In this document: positions 1 to 8,855 of the stretch, piece by piece
Layout: every line of letters starts with the position of its first letter
Numbering within the stretch: position 1 is the first letter of the stretch
From: Candidatus Omnitrophota bacterium
GTDB taxonomy: Bacteria > Hinthialibacterota > Hinthialibacteria > Hinthialibacterales > Hinthialibacteraceae
Reading direction: 5' to 3'
Length of the DNA: 64,000 bases
NCBI GenBank assembly: GCA_003598175.1
Contig: QZKN01000062.1
Span: 17,568-81,567, forward strand
Translations under genes and position numbers: made by a program
The notes under the pieces: generated by a model
The model's input: the letters and a program-made list of their open reading frames with translations, nothing else
What the model was told of the DNA's origin: nothing
Database searches by the model: none

Positions 1-2173
1 GAAAATCATCCAGCGCATATCGATACGAATAGGAATGTGTTTTTTTGAACAATTCCGCATGTTTCACGATGTTCGATTTCATTTGTTCAAACCGGTTTGC
101 ATTCAAATGATAAAGCGCCGGCGTTTGATATAAGATTTCCGTCAACGCAACGGTTTGCACGATGTTGGCATATTTGAAGTGGGACGTATTCCAATGAGCG
201 GAAGTGATCACCGAATCGTGAAAAACGGCTTCATAAAGAGGCAACCGGAAACGAGGATCGACATGGAGCCGAATATAACGATCCTTCAACGGCGCCTGTT
301 GGAAGAAAACTTCCGGCTCTTCGCTCGGATACCAGCGTCCGATGAAATATTCGGATTCCCGGTTGCGCATATCCGCATCGCTCCAACCAATCACAGGCAA
401 AAAGACGCCTTCTGCCACGCTTAACACATTTGCAAATAAATAACTTCCGCCTTCCGACCCGACCGGCACGTTGAATGTTTGTCCAATCCATCGAATTCGG
501 TCGACGCGGGCGGCTACGTCTTCACTTTGACTGACGTTTCTGCCGGCATGATAATCATCATAAAACTCACCGAACGCGTCGCAATCCATAAAATAGTATG
601 AATATGGAACATTCTCAAAATTTTGGTTCACTCTCCGCTCGACATACGGCCTCGCAGCTATAGGACTCAGTAGATACCCAATTTTATTAAAACCGGAATA
701 AGGTTTTCCATTCGCCCGCAAAATCCTGCCTTCGCGATAGAGTGTTTCATCGAATTGCGCCGTCGACCAGGATTGATCGGTTCCCGCGGTTTTGGGATCG
801 TGAATCGAGTGAAATCCATCATAGGTTCCCAGCAAAAATCCTTGCTCTTCCGCATACGACGCCACCTGCGGCCGCATATCGATCTTTTCCCATCCATCCA
901 CGCAAAGTAGAAAGCGATCCAATCCGCTTTCAACAAGAGCATCGATCATTTGAATGGATACACCATCTCCCCATGTGGACGGATCATTTAAATAATTGGA
1001 ATAGGCGGAATAAAAAAGATGGGAGTTGAGCTGCATCAATTCCGCATTTGAAAGGTTCTCTTTTTTAATAAGCATCCGTAAATCGGCAGGCAACGTTTCC
1101 GGCGGCCAAATCGCTTTATTATACAAATGCGGGGAGAGCAAAACTGCGGACAATACTCTTGTCATCTCTTTTTCGAGATAAGGATACGCTCTTTCCTGGC
1201 CGGATATGTTTTTTACTATTTCCCAGTCATCCGCAGAGAGCAATTGTTTGATTTGTTTCCCCGGCATCGGTGTTTTTGACTGTTTGACAATCGTTTTCGC
1301 CAATTCGACCCATTTATTTTTGCGAATATCGCGGACGGTAAGGGGAGCGCCGCCCCAAAGATAGGCGTGCAGCGCGCCGATCAGGCGCTCCATGCGCGGC
1401 GCGGCTTCGATTTTTTGTTTCAGCGTTACAAAGGAACCTTTTTCGAAGAGATATTCACGAAAATGCTTTGCCGGCGTGATGGGGGATACATCATGATCAA
1501 GATAGATTCGCACGGAAATCGGCATGGAAAGGTCATGATTATCCGGAAAGGCATGTTCAAAAAGGAAATGGACATCATTTCCCTTCTCTTGAAAGGTAAT
1601 TTGATTGTGAAAAGGATTCTCGACGAGGTAAGTCAAGAGAGAATGATTATTCTCTATCCCCCAGAATGGCATATACAAGCCTTCGAGAGTGTTCCATTCG
1701 TTTGCAGTCAGAAAGTCAAGCCAAATTTTGTCGTCCAGAGGGATAAAATAGCCTTCATGATTTGGCCAGATCAGCGAAGTTTCTTCTTTCGGCATTGAAA
1801 TCAGCGGCCACTGCCACGTTTGCGGCTTTTTTGCCTCGGCGGTGATTCTCAAGACATGATTTTGCAGATGAAATGTGATTTTCAGATGTAAATCCGCATA
1901 GAAAATCGTTCTTTCCTCCTCATCAATTTCATATTTGCCTGCAGCTAATACAGGCTGGGAAACCGTCCATATTTCCTTTGATTTTTCTTCATTTTTTATG
2001 GTTGTTTTCAGCGTTGCGGGATCAAGTAAAACTGCGAAGTTCCCTTCTTTCATGCAAATTTGTTTTTCTTGAAATTCATAGATCGTTTTTTCATCACCCC
2101 ACATTGTATCAGAACAAGAAAAAGCAATCGCGGCAAGAATAAAAATCCGAAAAGCGGGAGAGACATGTTTCAT
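1..2173 (-). CDS. Exported glycoside hydrolase-like protein, GH101/GH129-related (3' end outside window)
   Basis: The reading frame is open from an ATG at 2173 to the window edge, about 724 residues with no stop, so the C-terminus lies outside. A GGAG ribosome site sits 8 bases before the ATG. The N-terminus is basic then hydrophobic (FRIFILAAIAFSC), a probable signal peptide. The first 250 residues look like an all-beta domain. A later part carries DCDAFGEFYDDYH near residue 530 and VGSEGGSYLF near residue 570, an Asp/Glu spacing that recalls the nucleophile and acid/base of the retaining alpha-N-acetylgalactosaminidase families GH101 and GH129. Family assignment is from memory of motifs, so substrate is uncertain; another clan of TIM-barrel glycosidase is possible. 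Confidence 0.6.
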   Translation of the reverse strand, partial: MKHVSPAFRIFILAAIAFSCSDTMWGDEKTIYEFQEKQICMKEGNFAVLLDPATLKTTIKNEEKSKEIWTVSQPVLAAGKYEIDEEERTIFYADLHLKITFHLQNHVLRITAEAKKPQTWQWPLISMPKEETSLIWPNHEGYFIPLDDKIWLDFLTANEWNTLEGLYMPFWGIENNHSLLTYLVENPFHNQITFQEKGNDVHFLFEHAFPDNHDLSMPISVRIYLDHDVSPITPAKHFREYLFEKGSFVTLKQKIEAAPRMERLIGALHAYLWGGAPLTVRDIRKNKWVELAKTIVKQSKTPMPGKQIKQLLSADDWEIVKNISGQERAYPYLEKEMTRVLSAVLLSPHLYNKAIWPPETLPADLRMLIKKENLSNAELMQLNSHLFYSAYSNYLNDPSTWGDGVSIQMIDALVESGLDRFLLCVDGWEKIDMRPQVASYAEEQGFLLGTYDGFHSIHDPKTAGTDQSWSTAQFDETLYREGRILRANGKPYSGFNKIGYLLSPIAARPYVERRVNQNFENVPYSYYFMDCDAFGEFYDDYHAGRNVSQSEDVAARVDRIRWIGQTFNVPVGSEGGSYLFANVLSVAEGVFLPVIGWSDADMRNRESEYFIGRWYPSEEPEVFFQQAPLKDRYIRLHVDPRFRLPLYEAVFHDSVITSAHWNTSHFKYANIVQTVALTEILYQTPALYHLNANRFEQMKSNIVKHAELFKKTHSYSYRYALDDF

Positions 2174-2270
2174 GGGAATCTCCAAGGATAAAATGGCGCT
2201 TCTATTCATCTATTCAATACGATCCAAAAAGCGATTTTGAGTTATCGGAGAAGATTTTTATTTCATGTAG

Positions 2271-2352
2271 CCGGAGCGCGGACGTCCCGTCCGCATTTAG
2301 CCGCACAATATTACTTTTCGCCCCCCATGCGGGCAAGATGCCCGCGCTCCGG
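2271..2352. repeat. Palindromic intergenic repeat, family P
   Basis: Ends are inverted: CCGGAGCGCGGACGTC on the left and GCCCGCGCTCCGG on the right, with GTCCCGTCCGC and GCGGGCAAGATGCCCGC forming inner arms. A second copy of the outer arms lies at 6651-6763 between nuoD and nuoC. It lies in the 667-base gene-free stretch 2174-2840, which holds this and two family R repeats. The remainder contains runs of TTCGTG and CACGAA but no gene. Confidence 0.75.
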
Positions 2353-2454
2353 GTCATCGACCATAGCTATCCTGTTGTCTCACGCCGGAAGAATGGAGAT
2401 TCCGTAAAGAGAAATCATCGAATCGCGAGTAACAAACGTTAATTTTTCAAGTTT

Positions 2455-2537
2455 TGTAGGGTGGGCTCGGTTCAGCCCACCAATCGGATTTACGATAATA
2501 CTGGTGAGCTGTTGCGCTTCGAGCCCACCCTCCATAG
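2455..2537. repeat. Palindromic repeat, family R copy 1
   Basis: A nested palindrome. The outer arms are GTAGGGTGGGCTCG and CGAGCCCACCCTCC; the inner arms are CAGCCCACCAATCGG and ACTGGTGAGCTG. It is nearly identical to copies at 2756-2840 and 3600-3690. This copy carries several changes in the right inner arm. Confidence 0.85.
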
Positions 2538-2755
2538 CTGACTTCCAATCCAATCAATCATCCCCCGCGAATCCAAACCGTTCTCCACATTTTCCATTCC
2601 ACCTTTTTCGCGCCATTCGTGCTCCCTTCGTGCTTTCGTGATTCAAACGCCTCTGAACCACGATAAACTCGATATTTCACGAAGACACGAAATTGTTAAT
2701 TATAACCTTTTTCTCTTTCCGCCAACCTTCTCGGTTTCCCACAACTCCAAGTTTT

Positions 2756-2840
2756 ATCGGGTGGGCTCGGTTCAGCCCACCAATCGGATTTACGGTAATA
2801 TTGGTGGGCTGCGCTGCGCTTCGAGCCCACCCTACATGGC
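2756..2840. repeat. Palindromic repeat, family R copy 2
   Basis: Same nested structure as copies 1 and 3, with outer arms GGGTGGGCTCG and CGAGCCCACCCTAC. It ends directly at the stop codon of the PIN-domain gene (2841), so it could act as a 3' mRNA hairpin for that gene. Confidence 0.85.
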
Positions 2841-3260
2841 TCATCCTAATAAAGAAAAATCAATAGTAAAACCGATTTGTTCAAAATGATGATCGTTCGT
2901 AAACGCTTTTGTCAGCGCCAGGCGTCGCATAACAATGAAAGAAGTACAATCCGTAAATGAAAAATGCTTGTCCGTGTATTGCTTGAACAATTTCCAAGCC
3001 TCTTCCTCAATATCCACAGTAATCGGAACGACATGAATCAGGCGTGAGGAACGAATTCCCTCTCCAAAATTCACTGCCGTGAAATGTCCCACTTTCATTA
3101 AAAGACAGGTATAGGTCTCATCTAAAACAAAATTGGTCGTGATGTATCGATAACCTTTCAGCAACAATTCTTTGTTCATTTTTATGGACAAACAATGCCA
3201 TTGGTCTTTTCTATTATTGAGCGCAATCCATGCGTTGGTATCCACGAAGATTTGTTTCAT
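2841..3260 (-). CDS. vapC: VapC-family PIN-domain toxin
   Basis: A 139-residue PIN-domain ribonuclease, the toxin of a type II toxin-antitoxin pair that typically cleaves RNA in a Mg2+-dependent way. Acidic PIN residues are visible: VDTNAW at residues 6-11, LDET near 47, SFTDCTSF near 102 and FTNDHHF near 120. The length is typical of VapC. The ATG overlaps the antitoxin stop by 4 bases (ATGA), showing translational coupling. Family R repeats lie on both sides of the pair. Target RNA cannot be inferred. Confidence 0.85.
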   Translation of the reverse strand: MKQIFVDTNAWIALNNRKDQWHCLSIKMNKELLLKGYRYITTNFVLDETYTCLLMKVGHFTAVNFGEGIRSSRLIHVVPITVDIEEEAWKLFKQYTDKHFSFTDCTSFIVMRRLALTKAFTNDHHFEQIGFTIDFSLLG

Positions 3261-3502
3261 TCCGGAGTATTCCCCCCGTATATATACTGGTCAGCGTTCA
3301 CCGATAAATCTGCCGGCCCCTCTTCGCCATGACCTTCCATTGAGTAAATGGGATCCCTGGTAATATCAATCGATTCTTCGGCTTCCGCTAATTGTAAAAT
3401 CCACTCTCGAATCAATGTCTCAACGTTTTTTCCGGTTTTTTTCGATATTTTTTCCAAGCGTTGGTATTCTGTATCCCATAATTTGATCGTGAGTTCCATC
3501 AT
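3257..3502 (-). CDS. vapB: VapB-like antitoxin, ribbon-helix-helix type
   Basis: An 81-residue protein just upstream of the PIN toxin and overlapping it. The N-terminus (MELTIKLWDTEYQRLEKIS followed by a KKTGKNVETLI helix) fits a ribbon-helix-helix DNA-binding fold; the acidic C-terminus (residues 45-81) would wrap the toxin. Start chosen at the ATG at 3502, preceded by AAGGAGGTG at 9 bases; a GTG at 3526 would lie upstream of that ribosome site and is less likely. Expected to autoregulate the pair through a complex with VapC. Confidence 0.75.
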   Translation of the reverse strand: MMELTIKLWDTEYQRLEKISKKTGKNVETLIREWILQLAEAEESIDITRDPIYSMEGHGEEGPADLSVNADQYIYGGNTPE

Positions 3503-3599
3503 CCCGCTTATCACCTCCTTTTCCACCTTTCTGCGAACGCCGAATTCACTGATTGACTTACATTATACCTTAATACCAAATGTAGAGATTACACAGTTT

Positions 3600-3690
3600 T
3601 GTAGGGTGGGCTCGGTTCAGCCCACCAAATCGGATTTACGCTAATATTGGTGGGCTGCGCTTCGCTTCGAGCCCATCCTACATAGATTTA
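3600..3690. repeat. Palindromic repeat, family R copy 3
   Basis: Third copy, with outer arms GTAGGGTGGGCTCG and CGAGCCCATCCTAC. It lies upstream of vapB. Together with copy 2 it brackets the vapBC pair in the same orientation. Confidence 0.85.
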
Positions 3691-3782
3691 CGCAGAATAT
3701 TTGGAATGCGCTTCTCGATTGAGCGCGAAAATCATGTTTGTGGGTAAAACGGAGTATAACCCACCGCAATTCAACCCCGACT

Positions 3783-3809
3783 GGTGGGATTCATTTTATT
3801 CATCCCACC
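3783..3809. repeat. Short hairpin, degenerate member of family R
   Basis: GGTGGGAT and ATCCCACC form an 8-bp stem with an 11-base loop just beyond the stop of the 3833-5338 gene. A related GGTGGGATGAATAGAATC tract occurs at 8471-8490. There is no T-run on the gene's strand, so it is not an obvious terminator. Confidence 0.5.
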
Positions 3810-3832
3810 CTACCCAGCGGATTTGTTTGGGT

Positions 3833-5338
3833 TTACCATTCCTGTAAAGGCGTAAAATCGATATCGGGCCGGTCATAGGTATTCGTTCCAATGACCGCAT
3901 CCGTATACGCTTTTCTCCAGTAATAATTATGTCCCGACGCCGCCTTGAACTTTTCGCCGCTTTCCGGGTCCACCACATCGGTCTGCCCCAGCATCATGTT
4001 GGACCAATTCCGCATGCGGTCGTCGTTGGACGCCTGCCGCGTCCAATACGATTCGTTAATGACGTTGGAGATTTCCTGATGCGTGCGGCTGACGATATTG
4101 GAGGTATTGGCCGTGATTCCCTGTTGCATGGCAAACCATTGGGGATTGATTTGGACGGATTGGATCCCATGATCAAGGACAAGTTGCGCGGTTTGCACCT
4201 GGTCTTCCGCAGCAGTATAGCCATGCAGGTTGGGAACATGCCAAATGCCTCCACTCGATAATCCCGTCGGATAGGTCACAGAAGTTGTGCCCGCAAAATA
4301 GTAACCACATAGTTTTTGTTGGCCGGAACGGCAGGTAAACGCGACTTCTCCCACGCTGGTCTGCACGGAGACGCCTGTAACCGCGGATTGCGTATTCAGA
4401 GTATTCAAGGTTTGCGCCACATCCGGCCGGTCCTTGGTTTCCGTAAACGTCAAATCGGAATACACTCCCTCCGCTTTCTTTTTCACATATTCTTTGGCGA
4501 ACTCCACGCCGGTGAGATAATGCATGACCAGCATGTTCACACCATATCCCGGCGAATACCAGGAGCCTTCGGGAAAAAGGGGAGAAAAGGGAATACTGAA
4601 TGTGGGAACTTCCGCATCCCCGCCGGTGATGCGGATTTGGCCGTCCGGAGATACCAACGCCACGCACGAACGCACATCCACCGACGCGAAGCGATAGAGT
4701 CCCCCCTGCACCTGCCATCCTTCGGGAACCTCCAGACTGAATGCGTTTTCCCGGGGATCGCTCCAACGAACATATTTGATCTTCGGATCATCCGGTTTTT
4801 TACCTGCCATCGTTTGGGAAGGCTCGGTAAATGAAAACGAATCCAGGACGCCTAACAGGACTGGCTTTTCTTTTGCAAATCGGTCCTTCGGCGCGGCAAT
4901 GATGTACATCATCCCGCTGTGATCTGCAATCGAGCAGAGAACGTTGGCTTTCCCCGCTTCCCCTTTCCTTTCATAGGAAAAAGTGGCTGATCCTTCATCG
5001 GGCTTCTCGCGAATTTGTTTGAATTGCTCGATGTGGTATTTCGGAAACATCGTCGGAAAAATTTTATCGAGTTTATCGAGGCTATCGCGCGCCGATTGCC
5101 GTTCCTGAGAAATGAACGGAAGGACGATTACGAAGGACCGCATCTCCGGATTGCTGATCTGAATGAACCCGTTGGGCGAGGTTTCGACTTTCCACCCGGC
5201 GGGATGCCGGACGGTAAATCCGACAGGATTTTTATGTTGGATCCAATTCCCGTATGACATTTTTTTGTCCGATTCTCCCTTTTGCGATGAAATCGCCATA
5301 ACAAAAGGGATGATGCCGATGGAAAGAAAAAAATGCAT
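3833..5338 (-). CDS. Exported protein of unknown function
   Basis: 501 residues, not recognised as a named family. A short hydrophobic N-terminus (FFLSIGIIPFVMAI) suggests export. Two related beta-rich modules follow: NPVGFTVRHPAGWKVETSPNG near residue 37 and ENAFSLEVPEGWQVQGG near residue 205, both of the type 'F-x-V-P-x-GW-x-V' seen in PsbP/Mog1-like folds. The last 70 residues contain DVVDPESGEKFKAASGHNYYW and an IGTNTYDRPDIDF stretch, a tail I associate with many exported bacterial proteins of unknown function. It lies 59 bases downstream of nuoD on the same strand, so may share its transcript, but nothing links it to respiration. Confidence 0.7.
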   Translation of the reverse strand: MHFFLSIGIIPFVMAISSQKGESDKKMSYGNWIQHKNPVGFTVRHPAGWKVETSPNGFIQISNPEMRSFVIVLPFISQERQSARDSLDKLDKIFPTMFPKYHIEQFKQIREKPDEGSATFSYERKGEAGKANVLCSIADHSGMMYIIAAPKDRFAKEKPVLLGVLDSFSFTEPSQTMAGKKPDDPKIKYVRWSDPRENAFSLEVPEGWQVQGGLYRFASVDVRSCVALVSPDGQIRITGGDAEVPTFSIPFSPLFPEGSWYSPGYGVNMLVMHYLTGVEFAKEYVKKKAEGVYSDLTFTETKDRPDVAQTLNTLNTQSAVTGVSVQTSVGEVAFTCRSGQQKLCGYYFAGTTSVTYPTGLSSGGIWHVPNLHGYTAAEDQVQTAQLVLDHGIQSVQINPQWFAMQQGITANTSNIVSRTHQEISNVINESYWTRQASNDDRMRNWSNMMLGQTDVVDPESGEKFKAASGHNYYWRKAYTDAVIGTNTYDRPDIDFTPLQEW

Positions 5339-5397
5339 GATCGCACCTCCAAATCTTCAATGCGGCAAAGCCGGGCGCAAGCCGCATGTGAGTTTAC

Positions 5398-6624
5398 CTA
5401 CCGATCACAGTCCCCTAAAACCAAGTCAATCGTGCCGATAATCGCCACCACGTCGGCAATCATATGCCCGCGCGACATTTCCGGCAGCGCGGAAAGATTC
5501 ACAAAAGAGGGAGAACGAATTCTCATGCGTTTCGGGTAAGGGCTGCCGTCGCCGACGGCGTAAAAACCGAGTTCGCCCTTGGGCGCTTCGATGGACATAT
5601 ACACCTCGCCGGCAGGCGCTTTGACGCCGTCGGAAGACAATAGAAAGTGGTGAATGAGCGCTTCCATTGAATTCTCGATCGTGGATCGCTTAGGAAACGA
5701 CACTTTGTTGTCTTCCACTTTAATCAGACCGCCCGGCAATTTTTTCAAGGCTTGTCGAATAATTCGCCGCGACTGCCGCATTTCCTCCATCCGGACCAGA
5801 TAACGGTCGAACGTATCGCCGTTTTCGCCCAACGGCACGTTGAAATCCAATTCGTCGTAAACGAGATAGGGGTTGTCGCGGCGCAAATCCACATCCACCC
5901 CACTGCCGCGCAGGCAAGGGCCGGTCATGCCGTATTCGACGGCGCGTTCGCCGGAAATGACGCCGATGCCTTCTGTCCGCAACCGCCATATTTTGTTATC
6001 GGTGAGCAATGTGGCATATTCTTCGATCTTTGCGCCAAAATCGTCGATAAAGGTTTGCACCATTTTGACAAAATGAGGAGGAACATCGACGGAAACGCCG
6101 CCCACACGCATATAGGAAACGGTAAACCGCGCGCCGCAAACCTCTTCAAAAATATCATAAATGGTTTCCCGCTCGCGAAACGTGTATAAAAAGACGGACA
6201 TTGCGCCGATATCGAGCGCGCTGGTTCCCAGCCAGAGCAGGTGAGAGGAAATGCGGGCCAATTCACACAAAATCACTCGCAAATACTGCGCGCGGGGAGG
6301 CGCTTCGATGCCGATCAGTTTTTCCACCGTTAAAACCAGGCCGGTGTTGTTGGACATGGGCGCGAGATAATCCAAACGGTCGGTAAAGGGGATGAAGCGA
6401 TGATAGCCTTTCGCTTCCGCCAGTTTTTCCATGCCGCGATGGAGATAACCAATGTCAGGAATAACGTCGACGATTTCTTCTCCGTCCAATTCAATGACCA
6501 GACGAAGAACGCCGTGGGTGCTGGGATGTTGAGGTCCCATATTCAAGACCATGTGGTCGTTGTTGAGCTGTTTAATCGTCTCGCTGATCCGCCGGTCGGT
6601 TTGAAAGTCGAGTTTATAAGGCAT
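5398..6624 (-). CDS. nuoD: NADH-quinone oxidoreductase subunit D (49 kDa)
   Basis: 408 residues, the usual length of the NDH-1 subunit that with NuoB forms the quinone-reduction site in the peripheral arm. Family signatures are clear: MGPQHPSTHGVLRL near residue 29, IGYLHRGMEK near 58, RLDYLAPM near 84, RGSGVDVDLR near 240 and the C-terminal IGTIDLVLGDCDR. The HPSTHG histidines belong to the quinone pocket. It follows nuoC on the minus strand, but a 159-base gap filled by a nested palindrome separates them. The remaining nuo genes (E onward) are not next to it. Confidence 0.97.
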   Translation of the reverse strand: MPYKLDFQTDRRISETIKQLNNDHMVLNMGPQHPSTHGVLRLVIELDGEEIVDVIPDIGYLHRGMEKLAEAKGYHRFIPFTDRLDYLAPMSNNTGLVLTVEKLIGIEAPPRAQYLRVILCELARISSHLLWLGTSALDIGAMSVFLYTFRERETIYDIFEEVCGARFTVSYMRVGGVSVDVPPHFVKMVQTFIDDFGAKIEEYATLLTDNKIWRLRTEGIGVISGERAVEYGMTGPCLRGSGVDVDLRRDNPYLVYDELDFNVPLGENGDTFDRYLVRMEEMRQSRRIIRQALKKLPGGLIKVEDNKVSFPKRSTIENSMEALIHHFLLSSDGVKAPAGEVYMSIEAPKGELGFYAVGDGSPYPKRMRIRSPSFVNLSALPEMSRGHMIADVVAIIGTIDLVLGDCDR

Positions 6625-6650
6625 GGTTCTCCCTCAATTCATTCAAAAAT

Positions 6651-6763
6651 GGAGTGCTGACATCCTGTCCGCTTGGGTAAAGCAAGCGTCCCCGCTTGCA
6701 CACACGACGCAGGCGAGGACGCCTGCTCTACCCACGAAGATGCGAACGGGACGTCCGCGCTCC
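6651..6763. repeat. Nested palindrome: family U inserted in family P
   Basis: The outer arms GGAGTGCTGACATCCTGTCC (left) and GGGACGTCCGCGCTCC (right) match family P at 2271-2352. Between them lies a second palindrome at 6673-6734 built of TTGGGTAAAGCAAGCGTC and GACGCCTGCTCTACCCA, whose half-unit recurs at 25687-25711. One repeat therefore appears to have landed inside another, within the nuoC-nuoD intergenic space. Confidence 0.7.
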
Positions 6764-6783
6764 GGCATTTTCATATACACCAA

Positions 6784-7314
6784 TCACTCATCCGCCAATT
6801 GTTTGTTGATATATTCATAAGGCTCCTGATCTGCAACAGGGAAATCCTTGCGCAACGGATAGCCTTCCCAATCTTCGGGCATCAAAATCCGGCGCAAATC
6901 CGGATGGCCGCGAAATACGATACCGAACATGTCGAAACATTCACGTTCATGCCAGTTCGCGCCGCACCAGACCGGCGTGACCGAGTCGATTGTGGGCGGT
7001 TCTCCGACAACAGGAGCCTTCAATCGGATTCGATGTTTACTCACCGTGGAAAAGAGATGGTAAACGACGTGAAAACGGGGCTCGCCATCTCGCATGTTGT
7101 TTAAATTATCGACGGCAGTCAAATCGGCGAGCATATTGTATGCAAGACCATTGTTATCGCGAAACGTCCGGCATATTTCCACGATCCGTTCGGGTTTCAC
7201 ATAGAGCGTCAACTCTCCGCGAAATTCCACGAATCTTTCGACGAATTCATTATAAAGAATATCCAGTTTTTCTTTGATCGCTTCAATCGGTTCGCCAACA
7301 ATCGGAAAACTCAT
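6784..7314 (-). CDS. nuoC: NADH-quinone oxidoreductase subunit C (30 kDa)
   Basis: 176 residues of the peripheral-arm subunit that packs against NuoD. The diagnostic block WHERECFDMFGIVFRGH, then LRRILMPEDWEGYPLRKDFP, lies at residues 116-156. It is a separate polypeptide rather than a NuoCD fusion. Gene order nuoA-B-C-D is conserved, yet palindromic repeats sit both before and after this gene. The start ATG at 7314 is followed by SFPIVGEPIEAIKEKLD, typical for the family. Confidence 0.96.
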   Translation of the reverse strand: MSFPIVGEPIEAIKEKLDILYNEFVERFVEFRGELTLYVKPERIVEICRTFRDNNGLAYNMLADLTAVDNLNNMRDGEPRFHVVYHLFSTVSKHRIRLKAPVVGEPPTIDSVTPVWCGANWHERECFDMFGIVFRGHPDLRRILMPEDWEGYPLRKDFPVADQEPYEYINKQLADE

Positions 7315-7363
7315 TATCGATTCCTTTGCAATACATATATCACCGCTGTCCCGCTGGCATTTC

Positions 7364-7448
7364 TATGAAAATGGTCTTCGTAGGGGCGGTTCGCGAACCG
7401 CCCCTATGAGGAATTATCATCATTTGTTGTAACCAATCGATCATAAAC
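7364..7448. repeat. Palindromic repeat, family Q copy 1
   Basis: A perfect 26-base palindrome at 7381-7406 (half-unit TAGGGGCGGTTCG) with related flanks; the flanking ATGAAAATG and AACCAATCGATCAT are also seen around copy 2 at 21858-21945. It lies in the 168-base space between nuoB and nuoC. Confidence 0.85.
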
Positions 7449-7482
7449 AAAATATCCACAGACGCCGGCGTTACAATCCGGT

Positions 7483-8046
7483 TCAAACCAGCATTTTTTC
7501 CGGCACACGATTCTCGTCTTTCGATCCACCGATAATGATCGGTTCAAAATCGCGGCGGTGTTTGCCGTTCAAATTCGATTCCTGAATCTTTCGCTGCAGT
7601 TGCATGACGCCATACAGCAGCGCTTCCGGCCGCGGCGGACAGCCCGGCACATAGACATCCACCGGTAAAACTTCATCCACTCCCTGCACCACGCTGTAGA
7701 CGTTGAACATGCCGCCGCAGGAGGCGCAGGCGCCCATCGAGATGACCCACTTCGGTTCGGGCATCTGTTCATATATTTTGCGCACCACCGGCGCCATTTT
7801 TTTGGTGAGCGTCCCGGCCACGATCATCAAATCGGCCTGGCGCGGCGAAGCGCGAAACACTTCCGCGCCGAAACGGGCCATGTCATAACGGGAAGCGCCC
7901 GTCGCCATCATTTCGATGGCGCAACAGGACAATCCCATCGTGACCGGCCAGAGGGAGTTTTTCCGTGTCCAATTCACAACCTTTTCAACAGTCGTGGTGA
8001 TGACGTCGCTGCCCAATATATCCACTATTTTGCTTTCGAGGCCCAT
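7483..8046 (-). CDS. nuoB: NADH-quinone oxidoreductase subunit B (N2 cluster)
   Basis: 187 residues carrying the terminal N2 [4Fe-4S] cluster of NDH-1. Ligand cysteines are visible: the adjacent pair in GLSCCAIEM near residue 40, one in MGACASCGG near 105 and one in VPGCPPRPE near 135. The start is the ATG at 8046, with AAGGAG 9 bases ahead; an in-frame start at 8130 would add 28 residues foreign to the family and overlap nuoA deeply. It overlaps the end of nuoA by 22 bases, so the two are translationally coupled. Confidence 0.96.
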   Translation of the reverse strand: MGLESKIVDILGSDVITTTVEKVVNWTRKNSLWPVTMGLSCCAIEMMATGASRYDMARFGAEVFRASPRQADLMIVAGTLTKKMAPVVRKIYEQMPEPKWVISMGACASCGGMFNVYSVVQGVDEVLPVDVYVPGCPPRPEALLYGVMQLQRKIQESNLNGKHRRDFEPIIIGGSKDENRVPEKMLV

Positions 8047-8396
8047 TCGAGAACTCCTTTTTCCCATACATACAGCAATGCGAAAACCAGGATCATGAGG
8101 AAAATTCCCATTTCGGCCAGCCCGAACCAACCCAGCCGGCGAAATATCACCGCCCAGAGAAAGAGGAAGACGATCTCGATGTCAAAAATCACGAACACCA
8201 TGGCGACGAGAAAGAATTTTACGTTAAAGCGTTCGTGCGGCGTTCCGATGGGGGGCATCCCGCATTCGTATGTATCCAGTTTTTCACTTTTATCCTGCCG
8301 AGGTCCGACCCAAAAGGACGCCAATACCGTGCCGCCGGCAAACGCCATCGCGAGAGAGGCCATGATGAAAATGGGAAAATAATCGAGTAACAGCAC
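8025..8396 (-). CDS. nuoA: NADH-quinone oxidoreductase subunit A
   Basis: 123 residues with three transmembrane segments (about 5-27, 62-85 and 92-113), the normal topology of this membrane-arm subunit. The conserved loop [19 protein letters not shown] near residue 38 holds the family cysteine, and [20 protein letters not shown] is the typical second helix. The start is GTG at 8396, preceded by GAGGTG at 8 bases. First gene of the nuoABCD set on this strand. Confidence 0.95.
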   Translation of the reverse strand: MLLLDYFPIFIMASLAMAFAGGTVLASFWVGPRQDKSEKLDTYECGMPPIGTPHERFNVKFFLVAMVFVIFDIEIVFLFLWAVIFRRLGWFGLAEMGIFLMILVFALLYVWEKGVLEWASKAK

Positions 8397-8717
8397 GATA
8401 ATTTCACCTCGTTTCTTTTTACGTTCGGGTTAGTTTACTTGAATAAAAAAAAGATCACAAGATTATTGTCGGGTGGGATGAATAGAATCTCACGAATCGG
8501 AAATGCAACGGATTCCGCTCCATTCAACCCATACACATTGGATTGAACGGCAAACGCGCCATTGTTGACATCCTGCGGATAGGCCGATCGTCAATCCCGA
8601 TTGCGAATGGGAATCCCGCACTGATCGCAACGGATATCTCGCTTCCTCTCCCATAAACACTCATGTCTTCTTTTTTTTTGCCGATAATACCCCAAAAAAA
8701 GAAGGAAACCATTTGCC

Positions 8718-8855
8718 GTGCTGAATACCTTATTGCTCATTGCCTGTATCGTTTTCGTGTCATTCATTTGGGGGCCGTCTCCGATGTGGGGAGTTCTGGC
8801 ATTCCTTTTGGGAATCGTCGCCAGACACCAGAAACAAGCGCAAAAACATGTCTGA
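8718..8855 (+). CDS. Putative small two-helix membrane protein (45 residues)
   Basis: A GTG-initiated frame with an AAGGA element about 11 bases upstream. The translation has two hydrophobic stretches, LLLIACIVFVSFIW (residues 5-18) and MWGVLAFLLGIVA (23-35), joined by GPSP, and ends in a basic RHQKQAQKH tail. Such short double-helix proteins are common but this one has no recognised family. It sits in the 688-base space between nuoA (divergent) and the glycosyltransferase; the rest of that space shows only a degenerate family R tract near 8469 and a promoter at 8998. Confidence 0.4.
   Translation: MLNTLLLIACIVFVSFIWGPSPMWGVLAFLLGIVARHQKQAQKHV

Noticed and set aside
2638..2889. Plus-strand frame spanning a family R repeat
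   Set aside because: Its sequence is largely the palindromic repeat and it runs into the vapC gene on the other strand.
4173..4766. 197-residue minus-strand frame inside the exported protein gene
   Set aside because: It lies in another frame of a gene with a signal peptide and continuous domain pattern; its composition (Arg/Gly-rich) is a shadow.
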